This document shows, piece by piece, positions 35,343-45,448 of a stretch of 64,000 nucleotides of DNA. The stretch is from CALBPI01 sp039821605 (GTDB taxonomy: Bacteria; Pseudomonadota; Gammaproteobacteria; Steroidobacterales; Woeseiaceae). Below the pieces are notes generated by a model that did not search any database, was not told the DNA's origin, and worked only from the letters and a program-made list of their open reading frames with translations. A program made the position numbers and the translations under genes. The stretch lies in NCBI GenBank assembly GCA_039821605.1, contig JBCBNV010000002.1, positions 558,001 through 622,000 of the forward strand. The letters run 5' to 3'. Position 1 is the stretch's first letter, and every line of letters starts with the position of its first letter.

Positions 35343-35818
35343 TGACCGAGACAGCGCGTGCGCTGGCCTATGCCCCGGCAACGGCCGCACTGGGCGCAGC
35401 GTTGGCGCGCGCGATCCTCGCGAGCGAACGCCGTGCGTTGCTCGTGTTGCTCGAGGGCGACCTTGGCGCAGGCAAGACCACATTCGCGCGCGGCTTCCTG
35501 CGCGGCTGCGGACACACGGGTCCCGTGCCCAGTCCGACTTACACGCTTGTCGAGCCCTATCACTTCGAAGACCTCGACGTGCACCATCTCGACCTGTACC
35601 GGCTCGCGGGTGACGCGGAGCTCGAGTTCATCGGCTGGCGCGACCTGGCGGACAGCGTGCGGCTCGTCGAGTGGCCCGAGCGTGCGCCGACCGCCATGCG
35701 GGACGCGGACCTCAAGATCACACTCACAGTGGACGGCGTGGGCCGCCGTGCCCGGATCGCGGCCGCCTCGGCTGCGGGGCAGACCCTGCTGGCTCAGCTC
35801 GACGCGGCCGGCGACTGA
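35342..35818 (+). CDS. tsaE: tRNA t6A synthesis ATPase TsaE
   Basis: ATPase of the TsaBDE complex that makes t6A37 in ANN-decoding tRNAs. It has 158 residues. Walker A is LEGDLGAGKTTFARGFL near residue 38-54, followed by the SPTYTLVEPY switch, HHLDLYRL and the LVEWPERA motif. It starts within the nnr stop codon. A stem-loop followed by a T-rich run begins 14 bp after the stop. Confidence 0.95.
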   Translation: MTETARALAYAPATAALGAALARAILASERRALLVLLEGDLGAGKTTFARGFLRGCGHTGPVPSPTYTLVEPYHFEDLDVHHLDLYRLAGDAELEFIGWRDLADSVRLVEWPERAPTAMRDADLKITLTVDGVGRRARIAAASAAGQTLLAQLDAAGD

Positions 35819-35832
35819 CGCAGGCTTCGACT

Positions 35833-35870
35833 GGCGCCTGAGCAATATGCTCTAGACGCCCGTTTTATTT
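35833..35870 (+). terminator. probable intrinsic terminator after tsaE
   Basis: GGCGCCTGAGCA (35833-35844) pairs with TGCTCTAGACGCC (35848-35860), with one mismatch and one bulged A around a three-base loop, and is followed by CGTTTTATTT. It would end the nnr-tsaE message before the amidase gene. Confidence 0.55.
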
Positions 35871-35881
35871 ACCTTTATTGC

Positions 35882-35911
35882 TTGTATTGCCGGGCGCGCC
35901 GACGGTAGTAT
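35882..35911 (+). promoter_or_regulatory. candidate sigma-70 promoter of the amidase gene
   Basis: TTGTAT (35882-35887), 18-base spacer, TAGTAT (35906-35911). The start point would be near 35918, just before the ATG at 35924. The region 35861-35890 is markedly A+T-rich for this genome. Confidence 0.5.
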
Positions 35912-35923
35912 CCGAGCGTAGTT

Positions 35924-37261
35924 ATGTCGTACGCGCCCACCATGTCGACTTTCCGCTGTTTCTTCGCCGTCACGGCGTTTCTGATCCCCTTCGCGCAGGC
36001 GTCGGCGAGCACGGTCGTTGAAGGCGTGCGCGCCTGGGCCGAGGCCGACCACACGCGCATCGTGCTCGACCTCGACGGTCCCGTGCGCCACAACCTGTTT
36101 ACGCTGCGAAACCCCAGCCGGGTCGTCATCGACCTCGCGAAAGGACGGTTCGATGCGGGCGCCACGAACCTGCCCGCCAACGTCGGCGTCGTGCGCAATG
36201 TGCGCGCCGCCGAACAGCCCGACGGCTCCCTGCGCATCGTGCTCGATCTCGATAAGGCGGTGCAGGCCAAGAGCTTCTTTGCCGGCCCCGGCGCGGGCAC
36301 GGCCGAACGTCTCGTCATCGATCTTGGCGAACGCGCGGGTCCCAGCCCCGTCAAGCGCGCCTCGACCCAGTCGAAGGGGCGCGACATCGTGATCGCCGTT
36401 GACCCCGGTCACGGCGGGGTGGACCCGGGTGCTGTAGGCAAGAACAAGACCCGCGAGAAAGACGTGGTGATGGCGATCAGCCGCAAGCTCGTCGACAAGA
36501 TCAATGCGGAGCCCGGTCTTTCCGCGTTCCTCGTGCGCAAGCGTGACCTCAAGATCGATCACTGGGAGCGCATGGAGCGCGCGCGTCGTGCCAACGCCGA
36601 CCTGTTCGTGTCCGTGCACGCCGACGCCGTCGAGGACCGACGCGCCTATGGCTCCTCCGTTTACGCCCTGTCGCTCAAGGGTGCCAGTGACGAAGCCGCT
36701 CGGCGCCTGGCAAATCGCGAGAACGCAGCATTGATTGGCGACGTCCAGCTGCGGGACAAGGAGCCCGTGCTCGCTTCCGTCCTCATGGACTTGTCGCAGA
36801 ACGCAACGATCAACGCCAGCATCGATATTGGTGAGGCGGTGCTCAAACGCATGGGCCGCGTTAACCGACTGCACCGTCGGACCGTGCAGCAGGCCGGGTT
36901 CATCGTGCTCAAGTCGCCCGATGTGCCCTCAATCCTTGTCGAGACGGCCTACATCTCGAACCCCGACGAAGAGCGCAGGCTCAATGATTCGGCGCACCAG
37001 CATCGCGTGGCGGACGCGGTGTACCAGGGCATTCGCGACTACTACCTCGTCAACCCGCCCGTTGACTCGCTGTTCGCGCAGCGCGCCAGCCAGGGGCAGA
37101 TTGTGGCCGGGCCGGTGACCTACACGATCGCTGCCGGCGATACGCTCAGCGAGATTGCCGAGCGCCACCGTGTGAGTCTCCGCGCTTTGCGGAGTGAAAA
37201 CCGCATCCGCGGCGATCGCATCCGCGTGGGGCAGGTGCTGCGCATTCCGACGGGCGGCTGA
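35924..37261 (+). CDS. N-acetylmuramoyl-L-alanine amidase with AMIN and LysM domains (AmiB/AmiC type)
   Basis: Periplasmic zinc amidase that splits septal peptidoglycan during cell separation. The 445 residues comprise a signal peptide (about 7-30), an AMIN domain (about 33-140, targeting the division site), an Amidase_3 domain (about 155-370) with VAVDPGHGGVDPGAVG, LFVSVHADA and VETAYISNPDEE, and a C-terminal LysM (YTIAAGDTLSEIAERHRVSL). The LysM matches AmiB, the usual occupant of this locus in enterics. ATG 35924 and ATG 35942 are both possible; neither has a good SD sequence. Confidence 0.93.
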   Translation: MSYAPTMSTFRCFFAVTAFLIPFAQASASTVVEGVRAWAEADHTRIVLDLDGPVRHNLFTLRNPSRVVIDLAKGRFDAGATNLPANVGVVRNVRAAEQPDGSLRIVLDLDKAVQAKSFFAGPGAGTAERLVIDLGERAGPSPVKRASTQSKGRDIVIAVDPGHGGVDPGAVGKNKTREKDVVMAISRKLVDKINAEPGLSAFLVRKRDLKIDHWERMERARRANADLFVSVHADAVEDRRAYGSSVYALSLKGASDEAARRLANRENAALIGDVQLRDKEPVLASVLMDLSQNATINASIDIGEAVLKRMGRVNRLHRRTVQQAGFIVLKSPDVPSILVETAYISNPDEERRLNDSAHQHRVADAVYQGIRDYYLVNPPVDSLFAQRASQGQIVAGPVTYTIAAGDTLSEIAERHRVSLRALRSENRIRGDRIRVGQVLRIPTGG

Positions 37262-37292
37262 CGCCCGCAACGCTGCTGTGAGAAAATAGCGG

Positions 37293-37308
37293 GTCACCTG
37301 CAGGTGAC
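37293..37308. promoter_or_regulatory. perfect 16-bp palindrome covering the mutL ribosome binding site
   Basis: GTCACCTG/CAGGTGAC is an uninterrupted palindrome. Its right arm contains AGGTGA, a strong Shine-Dalgarno match ending five to six bases before the mutL ATG at 37313. In RNA the left arm could pair with it, or the DNA could bind a dimeric regulator. Confidence 0.55.
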
Positions 37309-37312
37309 TCGC

Positions 37313-39115
37313 ATGCCTATTCGTCAGCTTCCAGATCATCTCGTCAACCAGATCGCCGCCGGCGAGGTCGTCGAGCGCCCGGCTTCCGTGGTCAAGGAGC
37401 TCGCAGAGAACGCGCTGGACGCGGGCGCGAGCGCCATTACCGTCGACATCGAGGCGGGGGGTGCGCGACTGATCCGTGTTCGCGACGACGGCGCCGGGAT
37501 ACCCGAGGACGAGCTGCCGCTGGCGCTGTCACGCCACGCCACGAGCAAGATTGCGACGCTCGACGACCTCAATTGCGTCGTGTCGCTGGGTTTTCGTGGT
37601 GAGGCCTTGCCCAGCATCGCGTCGGTATCGCGGATGTCTCTGGCCTCTCGGCCCGCTGGCGCGGATTCGGGCGTTCGCCTCGAGGTGACGGGCGGCGACA
37701 TGGCGGCGCCTCGTCCGGAGCCCATGCAGCCCGGGACCCGCATCGAAGTCCGCGACCTGTTCTACAACACGCCCGCGCGGCGCAAGTTTCTCAAGACAGA
37801 GGCCACCGAGTTTCGCCACATCGACCTGGGCTTCCGCCGCCTGGCGCTGGCGCACCCGGGCGTCGCCATGTCGCTGACTCACAATGGCCGACGCGTGCTC
37901 GACCTGGGCCCGGCCAGGGACCGCGCGGCCGAGGATCGTCGCATCGCGCTGCTCATGGGCGACGCGTTCATCGACGCCTGTATCCGTGTCGACCACGAAG
38001 CCTCGGGCATCGCCATTGCGGGCTGGCTCGCGCTGCCGACGTTCTCGCGCAGCCAGCCCGACATGCAGCACACGTTTATCAACGGGCGCTGGGTGCGCGA
38101 CAAGACGCTCGCCCACGCGGTGCGCCACGGCTACCGCGACGTCCTGTTCCACGGGCGGCATCCGGCCTACGTCCTCATGCTGTCGATGGACCCGGCCCGC
38201 GTGGACGTCAATGCGCACCCGGCGAAGCACGAAGTGCGCTTTCGTGACGGGCGCAGTGTGCACGAGTTCGTGTTTCGTACGATCGAGACGATCCTCACCG
38301 AGACACGCCCGGGCGCCGACCCCGACCGCCCGGCGCCCGCACCCTTGCCCGCCCGGGCCGTGTCGCCTGCGGCGGCACGTCCCGAATCGCCAAGCCGCGC
38401 GCCCGCGCAGGCCGGGTTTGCACTCCAGGAACGGCTCTACGCCAATCTCGATGCGACAGCGTCGCAAGGCGTCGCCGAGCCGCTGACGGGCGCCGCGGTG
38501 CAGCCGATGCCCGTGGCCAACGCCGAAACCGCGCCGCCGCTGGGCTATGCGCTCGCGCAGCTCTCGGGCATCTACATCCTGGCGCAGAACGAGACGGGAC
38601 TGGTGCTCGTCGACATGCACGCGGCGCATGAGCGCATCACCTACGAGCGGCTCAAGCGCGACTTTGCAAACCGCAGCGTCGTGCGCCAGCCACTGCTCGT
38701 GCCTGTTCGCGTGCAGGTCAGCCAGGACGAGATTGCGCTCGCCGAGCAACACGCCGAAGTCATCGCGGCGGCAGGTCTGGGCGTCGCACAGGGCGGTCCT
38801 GACACGCTTGTCGTGCGCGAGGTTCCGGCGCTGACGGCCGGCGATGATGCGGCGGCGCTGCTGCGCGACCTGTTGTCTGATCTGGCCGAGCATGGCTCGA
38901 GCCGCGCCGGCGACGACGCGGCTGACACGCTGCTGGCCACCATGGCCTGCCACGGCGCCGTACGCGCCAACCGCACGCTGACGCTTGCTGAGATGAATGC
39001 GCTGCTTCGCGATATGGAACGTACGGAGCGCGCCGACCAGTGCAATCACGGCCGGCCGACCTGGACGCAGTTGTCCCTCCACGAGCTCGACCGCCTGTTC
39101 CTGCGGGGCCCGTAG
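37313..39115 (+). CDS. mutL: DNA mismatch repair protein MutL
   Basis: Mismatch-repair ATPase, 600 residues. The N-terminal GHKL domain has ENALDAGAS, VRDDGAGIPEDEL and GFRGEALPSIASVSRMS; a Pro/Ala linker spans about 335-385. The C-terminal domain carries DMHAAHERITYE, which fits the endonuclease motif DQHA-x2-E-x4-E with Q replaced by M, plus ACHGAVRANR and CNHGRPT. E. coli MutL lacks this motif, so the protein probably nicks DNA itself. The ATG at 37313 follows AGGTGA; a GTG at 37304 is the alternative. Confidence 0.96.
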   Translation: MPIRQLPDHLVNQIAAGEVVERPASVVKELAENALDAGASAITVDIEAGGARLIRVRDDGAGIPEDELPLALSRHATSKIATLDDLNCVVSLGFRGEALPSIASVSRMSLASRPAGADSGVRLEVTGGDMAAPRPEPMQPGTRIEVRDLFYNTPARRKFLKTEATEFRHIDLGFRRLALAHPGVAMSLTHNGRRVLDLGPARDRAAEDRRIALLMGDAFIDACIRVDHEASGIAIAGWLALPTFSRSQPDMQHTFINGRWVRDKTLAHAVRHGYRDVLFHGRHPAYVLMLSMDPARVDVNAHPAKHEVRFRDGRSVHEFVFRTIETILTETRPGADPDRPAPAPLPARAVSPAAARPESPSRAPAQAGFALQERLYANLDATASQGVAEPLTGAAVQPMPVANAETAPPLGYALAQLSGIYILAQNETGLVLVDMHAAHERITYERLKRDFANRSVVRQPLLVPVRVQVSQDEIALAEQHAEVIAAAGLGVAQGGPDTLVVREVPALTAGDDAAALLRDLLSDLAEHGSSRAGDDAADTLLATMACHGAVRANRTLTLAEMNALLRDMERTERADQCNHGRPTWTQLSLHELDRLFLRGP

Positions 39116-39119
39116 CCGC

Positions 39120-40049
<930 letters not shown>

Positions 40050-40069
40050 TGACTAAGATTCGGCAGTGC

Positions 40070-40089
40070 GGTGCATGCCGCGATGCACC
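40070..40089. promoter_or_regulatory. inverted repeat over the -35 region of the hfq promoter
   Basis: GGTGCAT (40070-40076) and ATGCACC (40083-40089) form a 7-bp inverted repeat with a six-base centre. It lies 11-30 bases upstream of the hfq -10, where a repressor would block polymerase. Confidence 0.35.
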
Positions 40090-40096
40090 ATCGTTG

Positions 40097-40105
40097 TGCT
40101 AGAAT
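40097..40105 (+). promoter_or_regulatory. extended -10 promoter of hfq
   Basis: TGCTAGAAT matches the extended -10 form TG-n-TAnAAT. Initiation near 40112 would give a leader of roughly 107 bases before hfq. The leader includes short inverted repeats such as GGCGT/ACGCC and GGCC/GGCC. Confidence 0.45.
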
Positions 40106-40218
40106 TTACTGACGCGGGTGGCGTGGCACGGCGACGCCCAGGGACGTCGAGTTTGCGGCCAAAGCGCTTGGGCCATTGCGCCGCCGCAGCAAGCGTGCAG
40201 AACAACAAGGAGAATCCT

Positions 40219-40461
40219 ATGGCAAAGGGTCAATCACTACAGGATCCGTTCCTGAACATCCTGCGCAAGGAAAAAGTCCCTGTGTCGATTTACCTCGTCA
40301 ACGGGATCAAGCTGCAGGGTCAGATCGATTCGTTCGACCAATTTGTCGTGCTGCTCAAGAACAGCGTTAACCAGATGGTGTACAAGCACGCGATTTCCAC
40401 GGTGGTGCCTGCACGTAACGTTCGTCTCCCCATGGGTGACGACGAAGGCGGCGCGGAGTAA
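40219..40461 (+). CDS. hfq: RNA chaperone Hfq
   Basis: Sm-like hexameric RNA chaperone for small RNAs. It has 80 residues. The Sm1 and Sm2 motifs are intact: SLQDPFLNILRKEKVPVSIY, VNGIKLQGQIDSFDQFVVLL and YKHAISTVVPAR. The tail is only about ten residues, acidic (GDDEGGAE), much shorter than in E. coli. It has the strongest SD site in the window: AAGGAG (40207-40212), six bases before the ATG. Confidence 0.98.
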   Translation: MAKGQSLQDPFLNILRKEKVPVSIYLVNGIKLQGQIDSFDQFVVLLKNSVNQMVYKHAISTVVPARNVRLPMGDDEGGAE

Positions 40462-40497
40462 TCTGCCCCACCAACCCTGAAAAAGCCGGACTGATTC

Positions 40498-41808
40498 ATG
40501 TTCGATCGCCCGGATAGTGGCGAGCGCGCGCTTGTCGTGCACCCCGTTTTCGCCAACGCCCAGCCCTGTGATGTGCACGAGTTCATCGAGCTCGCCCTGT
40601 CTGCGGGTGCCGAGGTGGAAGACACGGTGATCGTGAATCGGCCCCGTCCAGAGGCGAGGCTGCTCATCGGCTCGGGCAAGGTGGCCGAGCTGGCCGAAAT
40701 CGTTGCGCGACATTGCATCGAGCTCGTACTCGTAAGCCATGCGCTCACGCCAAGTCAGGAAAGAAACCTCGAGCGCGAGCTCAAGTGTCGCGTGCTGGAC
40801 CGCGGCGGCCTGATCCTCGACATCTTTGCCCAGCGTGCGCGCTCGTTCGAGGGCAAGCTGCAGGTGGAGCTCGCCCAGCTCCGCCACCTGTCGACCCGGC
40901 TGATACGCGGCTGGACCCACCTGGAGCGCCAGAAGGGCGGCATCGGGTTGCGCGGACCCGGTGAGACCCAGCTCGAGACAGACCGGCGGCTCATTCGCGA
41001 CCGCATCAGAAAGCTCACGTCGCGGCTTGAGAAAGTAGACCGGCAGCGTGAGCTCGGCCGCCGCAATCGCCTGCGCAACGAGGTGCCAACCGTCGCACTC
41101 GTCGGTTACACCAATGCGGGCAAGTCGACGCTGTTCAATGCGCTGACCGAGGCCGATGTCTACGCCGCCGACCAGTTGTTCGCCACGCTGGACCCGACGC
41201 TGCGCCGGCTCGAGCTCGACGACCACGTGGTTACAGTGCTCGCAGACACGGTGGGTTTCGTATCCGACCTGCCGCACGAGCTCGTGGCGGCATTCAAGGC
41301 GACTCTGACGGAGACCCGGGAGGCCGACGTGATCCTGCAGGTCATCGACGCCAGCGACCCCGAGCGTTCGCTCCGGGAACAGCAGGTCAACGCCGTGCTC
41401 GAGGAGATCGGCGCGGGCGATGTCGAGCAGATCCGGGTGTACAATAAGATCGACGCGGCCGGACTGCCGCCCCAGGTGGCCGAGGCCAGCGAATCGCGAC
41501 CCGCCGCCGTGTGGCTCTCCGCGCTGACCGGCGACGGGTTGTCGCTGCTGCGCACTGTGCTCACGCAGCGTTTCCGTCAGGACCACATCCGTGGCACGCT
41601 GCGCCTCGAATCCAGCGAGGGTGCGGTGCGGGCGCGGCTGTTCGAGATGGGCGCGGTCACCGAGGAGCGCTACGACGAGGACGGGTATTGCTGGCTCGAC
41701 ATTGATATGACAGCAAAGGATTTCATGCGGATTTGCAGCCAGTCGGGCCTTGCGCCCGAACGGCTCGAACGCGAGGACACACAAGGCGCGCAACGCGCCA
41801 GCCGCTGA
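40498..41808 (+). CDS. hflX: ribosome-associated GTPase HflX
   Basis: GTPase that splits stalled or heat-damaged 70S ribosomes. It has 436 residues: an N-terminal nucleotide-binding HflX domain (ARLLIGSGKVAELAEIV, ERNLERELKCRVLDR), a coiled coil (GPGETQLETDRRLIRDRIRK), then a G domain with G1 GYTNAGKSTLFNAL, G3 LADTVGFVSDLP and G4 YNKID. It lies between hfq and hflK as in other gammaproteobacteria; a 90-bp gap follows. Confidence 0.96.
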   Translation: MFDRPDSGERALVVHPVFANAQPCDVHEFIELALSAGAEVEDTVIVNRPRPEARLLIGSGKVAELAEIVARHCIELVLVSHALTPSQERNLERELKCRVLDRGGLILDIFAQRARSFEGKLQVELAQLRHLSTRLIRGWTHLERQKGGIGLRGPGETQLETDRRLIRDRIRKLTSRLEKVDRQRELGRRNRLRNEVPTVALVGYTNAGKSTLFNALTEADVYAADQLFATLDPTLRRLELDDHVVTVLADTVGFVSDLPHELVAAFKATLTETREADVILQVIDASDPERSLREQQVNAVLEEIGAGDVEQIRVYNKIDAAGLPPQVAEASESRPAAVWLSALTGDGLSLLRTVLTQRFRQDHIRGTLRLESSEGAVRARLFEMGAVTEERYDEDGYCWLDIDMTAKDFMRICSQSGLAPERLEREDTQGAQRASR

Positions 41809-41898
41809 CAGCGACTGGCGGCCGCCATTGAAAAGGCTCGCCAAAGTCGCCATTTCTTCACCATTGCGGCTTCGGCTTCTGACAGGACTTCACCACAC

Positions 41899-43026
41899 AT
41901 GGCTTGGAACGAATCGGGAAACGGACAGGATCCGTGGGGCAGGCAGCGCGGCAATCAGTCGCAAAATGACCTCGATAAGCTCATCGGCAACCTGCAACGT
42001 AAGCTCAAGCGCTCGGTATCGGGCGAAGGCGGCGACGGTAGCGGCGGCATCTTGGTGGTGCTGGGGCTCGCCGTGGCGATCTGGCTTGCGACGGGCTTCT
42101 ACCGCATCGACCAGGCCGAACGCGGCCTCGAGCTGCGCTTTGGCGAGTACACGTCCCAGACGGGCGCCGGGCTGCACTGGCATTTTCCCTATCCGATCGA
42201 GACCGTGGAGAAGGTCAACGTCTCCGTGATCGAGACCTTCGAGCAAGAGATCCCGATGCTGTCGGCCGATGAGAACTTCGTCGTGATCAACCTGGCCGTG
42301 CAGTACCGCCGCCGCGACCCCGAGGCTTATCAGTTCAATGTTCGCAACCCGATAGACACCGTCTCGGACGTGAGCGAAAGCGCCATTCGCGAGGCCGTCG
42401 GCAAATACCCGGCTGACTTCACGCTGCTGGGCAACCGCGCGGTGGTCGCTGAGCAGACCAAAATCCTCATCCAGACGGCGTTCGACGCCTATGAGGCTGG
42501 CGTGGAAGTCACGGCCGTAAACCTGCAGAAGGTCGATTTCCCGACTCAGGTGCAGGGGGCCGTCCAGGACGCCGTGAAAGCGCGCGAGGACAAAGAGAAG
42601 GCCAAACTCGAGGCCCAGACCTACCAGAACCAGATTATTCCCGAGGCGCGGGGCTTTGCGAAGCGCCAGGTCGAGAACGCCGAGGCCTACAAGTCGCGCG
42701 TGATCAACGACGCCGAGGGTGACACGGCCCGATTCACGGCGCTGTTGGCCGAGTACCGCGCGGCCCCTGAGGTCACACGCGAGCGCCTCTACATCGACGC
42801 GATCGAATACGTCTACGCCAATTCGAGCAAGGTGTTCCTTGACGCGGACGGCGGGGGCAACCTGCTCTACCTGCCGGTGGACAAGCTCATTGACAATGCC
42901 GGGCGCAGCAATCGCGCGACGTCGGGCAGCAATGTCGGGCGACCGACGGGGCCGACCGGGAACAGTGCCTTCCCGCAGACAGAGACGCCACAGGATGTCT
43001 CGCGTGAGCGGAGGAGCCGCCGATGA
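41899..43026 (+). CDS. hflK: FtsH protease modulator HflK
   Basis: Membrane-anchored SPFH/prohibitin protein that forms a large cage with HflC around FtsH. It has 375 residues: the Gly/Asn-rich cytosolic N-terminus (MAWNESGNGQDPWG), one TM helix (about 50-68), then the SPFH domain (FYRIDQAERGLELRFGEY onward) and a long helical region (about 220-290). The stop overlaps hflC as ATGA. Confidence 0.95.
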   Translation: MAWNESGNGQDPWGRQRGNQSQNDLDKLIGNLQRKLKRSVSGEGGDGSGGILVVLGLAVAIWLATGFYRIDQAERGLELRFGEYTSQTGAGLHWHFPYPIETVEKVNVSVIETFEQEIPMLSADENFVVINLAVQYRRRDPEAYQFNVRNPIDTVSDVSESAIREAVGKYPADFTLLGNRAVVAEQTKILIQTAFDAYEAGVEVTAVNLQKVDFPTQVQGAVQDAVKAREDKEKAKLEAQTYQNQIIPEARGFAKRQVENAEAYKSRVINDAEGDTARFTALLAEYRAAPEVTRERLYIDAIEYVYANSSKVFLDADGGGNLLYLPVDKLIDNAGRSNRATSGSNVGRPTGPTGNSAFPQTETPQDVSRERRSRR

Positions 43027-43892
43027 ATTCAACAGTCTCTTCAGTCCTGGTCGTTCTGGGACTTATCCTCGTCGGGCTTGGTCTGACCGCGTTCACCGTC
43101 GACGAGCGCGATCACGCGATCAAGCTGCGCTTTGGTGAGATCGTCAAGAGCGACTATGAGGCAGGCCTGCACTTCAAGTTCCCGATCTACAACGAGGTCC
43201 TGAAGTTTTCGAACCAGATCCTGACCATTGCACCGCGTCCAGAGGAAATCTTGACGACCGAGAAAAAGCCGGCCAACGTCGACTTTTTCGTGAAGTACCG
43301 CATCGCAGAGCCCGAGACGTACTACATCTCGACGCGCGGTCTCGAGAGCGTCGTGGAACAGCGTCTGCTCGAGATCATTCGCGCGGCAATCCGCACCGAG
43401 TTTGCCAAGCGTACGATGCAGGAAGTGATCTCGCTCGAGCGTAACGAGCTCATGCAGGACATGATGACGGAAGCCTCGGCCCTGGCCAGTGAGCTCGGCA
43501 TCACGCTCATCGACGTGCGCGTGAAACAGGTCGAGTTCCCCACCGAAGTGGCGACCTCCGTCTACCAGCGCATGGAAGAAGAGCGCCTGCGTATCGCTCA
43601 GCAGCTTCGCGCCGAGGGTCGAGAGGAGGCTGAGGAGCTTCGCGCCCAGGCGGATCGTGAGGCCACGGTGATTCGCTCCGAGGCCTACCGGGATGCCGAG
43701 CGCATCCGCGGTGAGGGCGACGCGCGCGCCGCAAAGATCTACGCCGACGCCTACAACGAGGACCGCGAGTTCTACGCGTTCTACCGCAGCCTGCAGGCCT
43801 ACCGGCAGTCGCTGGGCAACGAGGGCGACCTGCTCGTGATCGACCCGGAAAGCGACTTCTTCCGCTACCTCAAGAACCGCGACGGCGAATAA
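43023..43892 (+). CDS. hflC: FtsH protease modulator HflC
   Basis: Partner of HflK. It has 289 residues: N-terminal TM helix (about 6-24), SPFH domain (TVDERDHAIKLRFGEIV onward) and a charged helical segment with Arg/Glu repeats (EERLRIAQQLRAEGREEAEE). The C-terminus reads DFFRYLKNRDGE, as in the family. It is translationally coupled to hflK. Confidence 0.95.
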   Translation: MNSTVSSVLVVLGLILVGLGLTAFTVDERDHAIKLRFGEIVKSDYEAGLHFKFPIYNEVLKFSNQILTIAPRPEEILTTEKKPANVDFFVKYRIAEPETYYISTRGLESVVEQRLLEIIRAAIRTEFAKRTMQEVISLERNELMQDMMTEASALASELGITLIDVRVKQVEFPTEVATSVYQRMEEERLRIAQQLRAEGREEAEELRAQADREATVIRSEAYRDAERIRGEGDARAAKIYADAYNEDREFYAFYRSLQAYRQSLGNEGDLLVIDPESDFFRYLKNRDGE

Positions 43893-43904
43893 CGGGGTGG
43901 CGCA

Positions 43905-44102
43905 GTGGAGTGGTCGCTGATTCTCATCGGCCTTGCGCTGTTCATGATCTTTGAAGGCATGATGCCGTTTGCGGCACCGCGCGCCTGGCGGCGTGCCGTG
44001 GCCCAGCTCGCGTCGATGCCCGACAGTGGCATTCGCACCGTCGGTGGCATCATCATGTTCCTGGGCGTCGTACTCCTCGTCACCGTGACGGGGGCGCGCT
44101 AG
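43905..44102 (+). CDS. DUF2065 small membrane protein
   Basis: A 65-residue protein with two TM helices (about 3-22 and 45-62) separated by a basic loop. It is of the DUF2065 (YjeT) family that sits between hflC and purA. GTG start, 12 bp after hflC. Function unknown. Confidence 0.88.
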   Translation: MEWSLILIGLALFMIFEGMMPFAAPRAWRRAVAQLASMPDSGIRTVGGIIMFLGVVLLVTVTGAR

Positions 44103-44137
44103 GCCCGCCACGCAACAACAAATAACGGTACGAGAAG

Positions 44138-45433
<1,296 letters not shown>

Positions 45434-45448
45434 CCGCGCCCGTCGCCC

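Noticed and set aside
33825..35483. Extension of queG upstream
   Set aside because: Antisense to nnr; QueG family sequence begins at 33824.
40237..41853. 538-codon minus-strand frame over hfq and hflX
   Set aside because: Covers two genes with unmistakable motifs on the other strand.
41809..41898. Palindrome TGGCGGCCGCCA (41816-41827) after hflX as a terminator
   Set aside because: No T-run follows and the short GC palindrome is common in this composition; hflK appears to continue in the same cluster.
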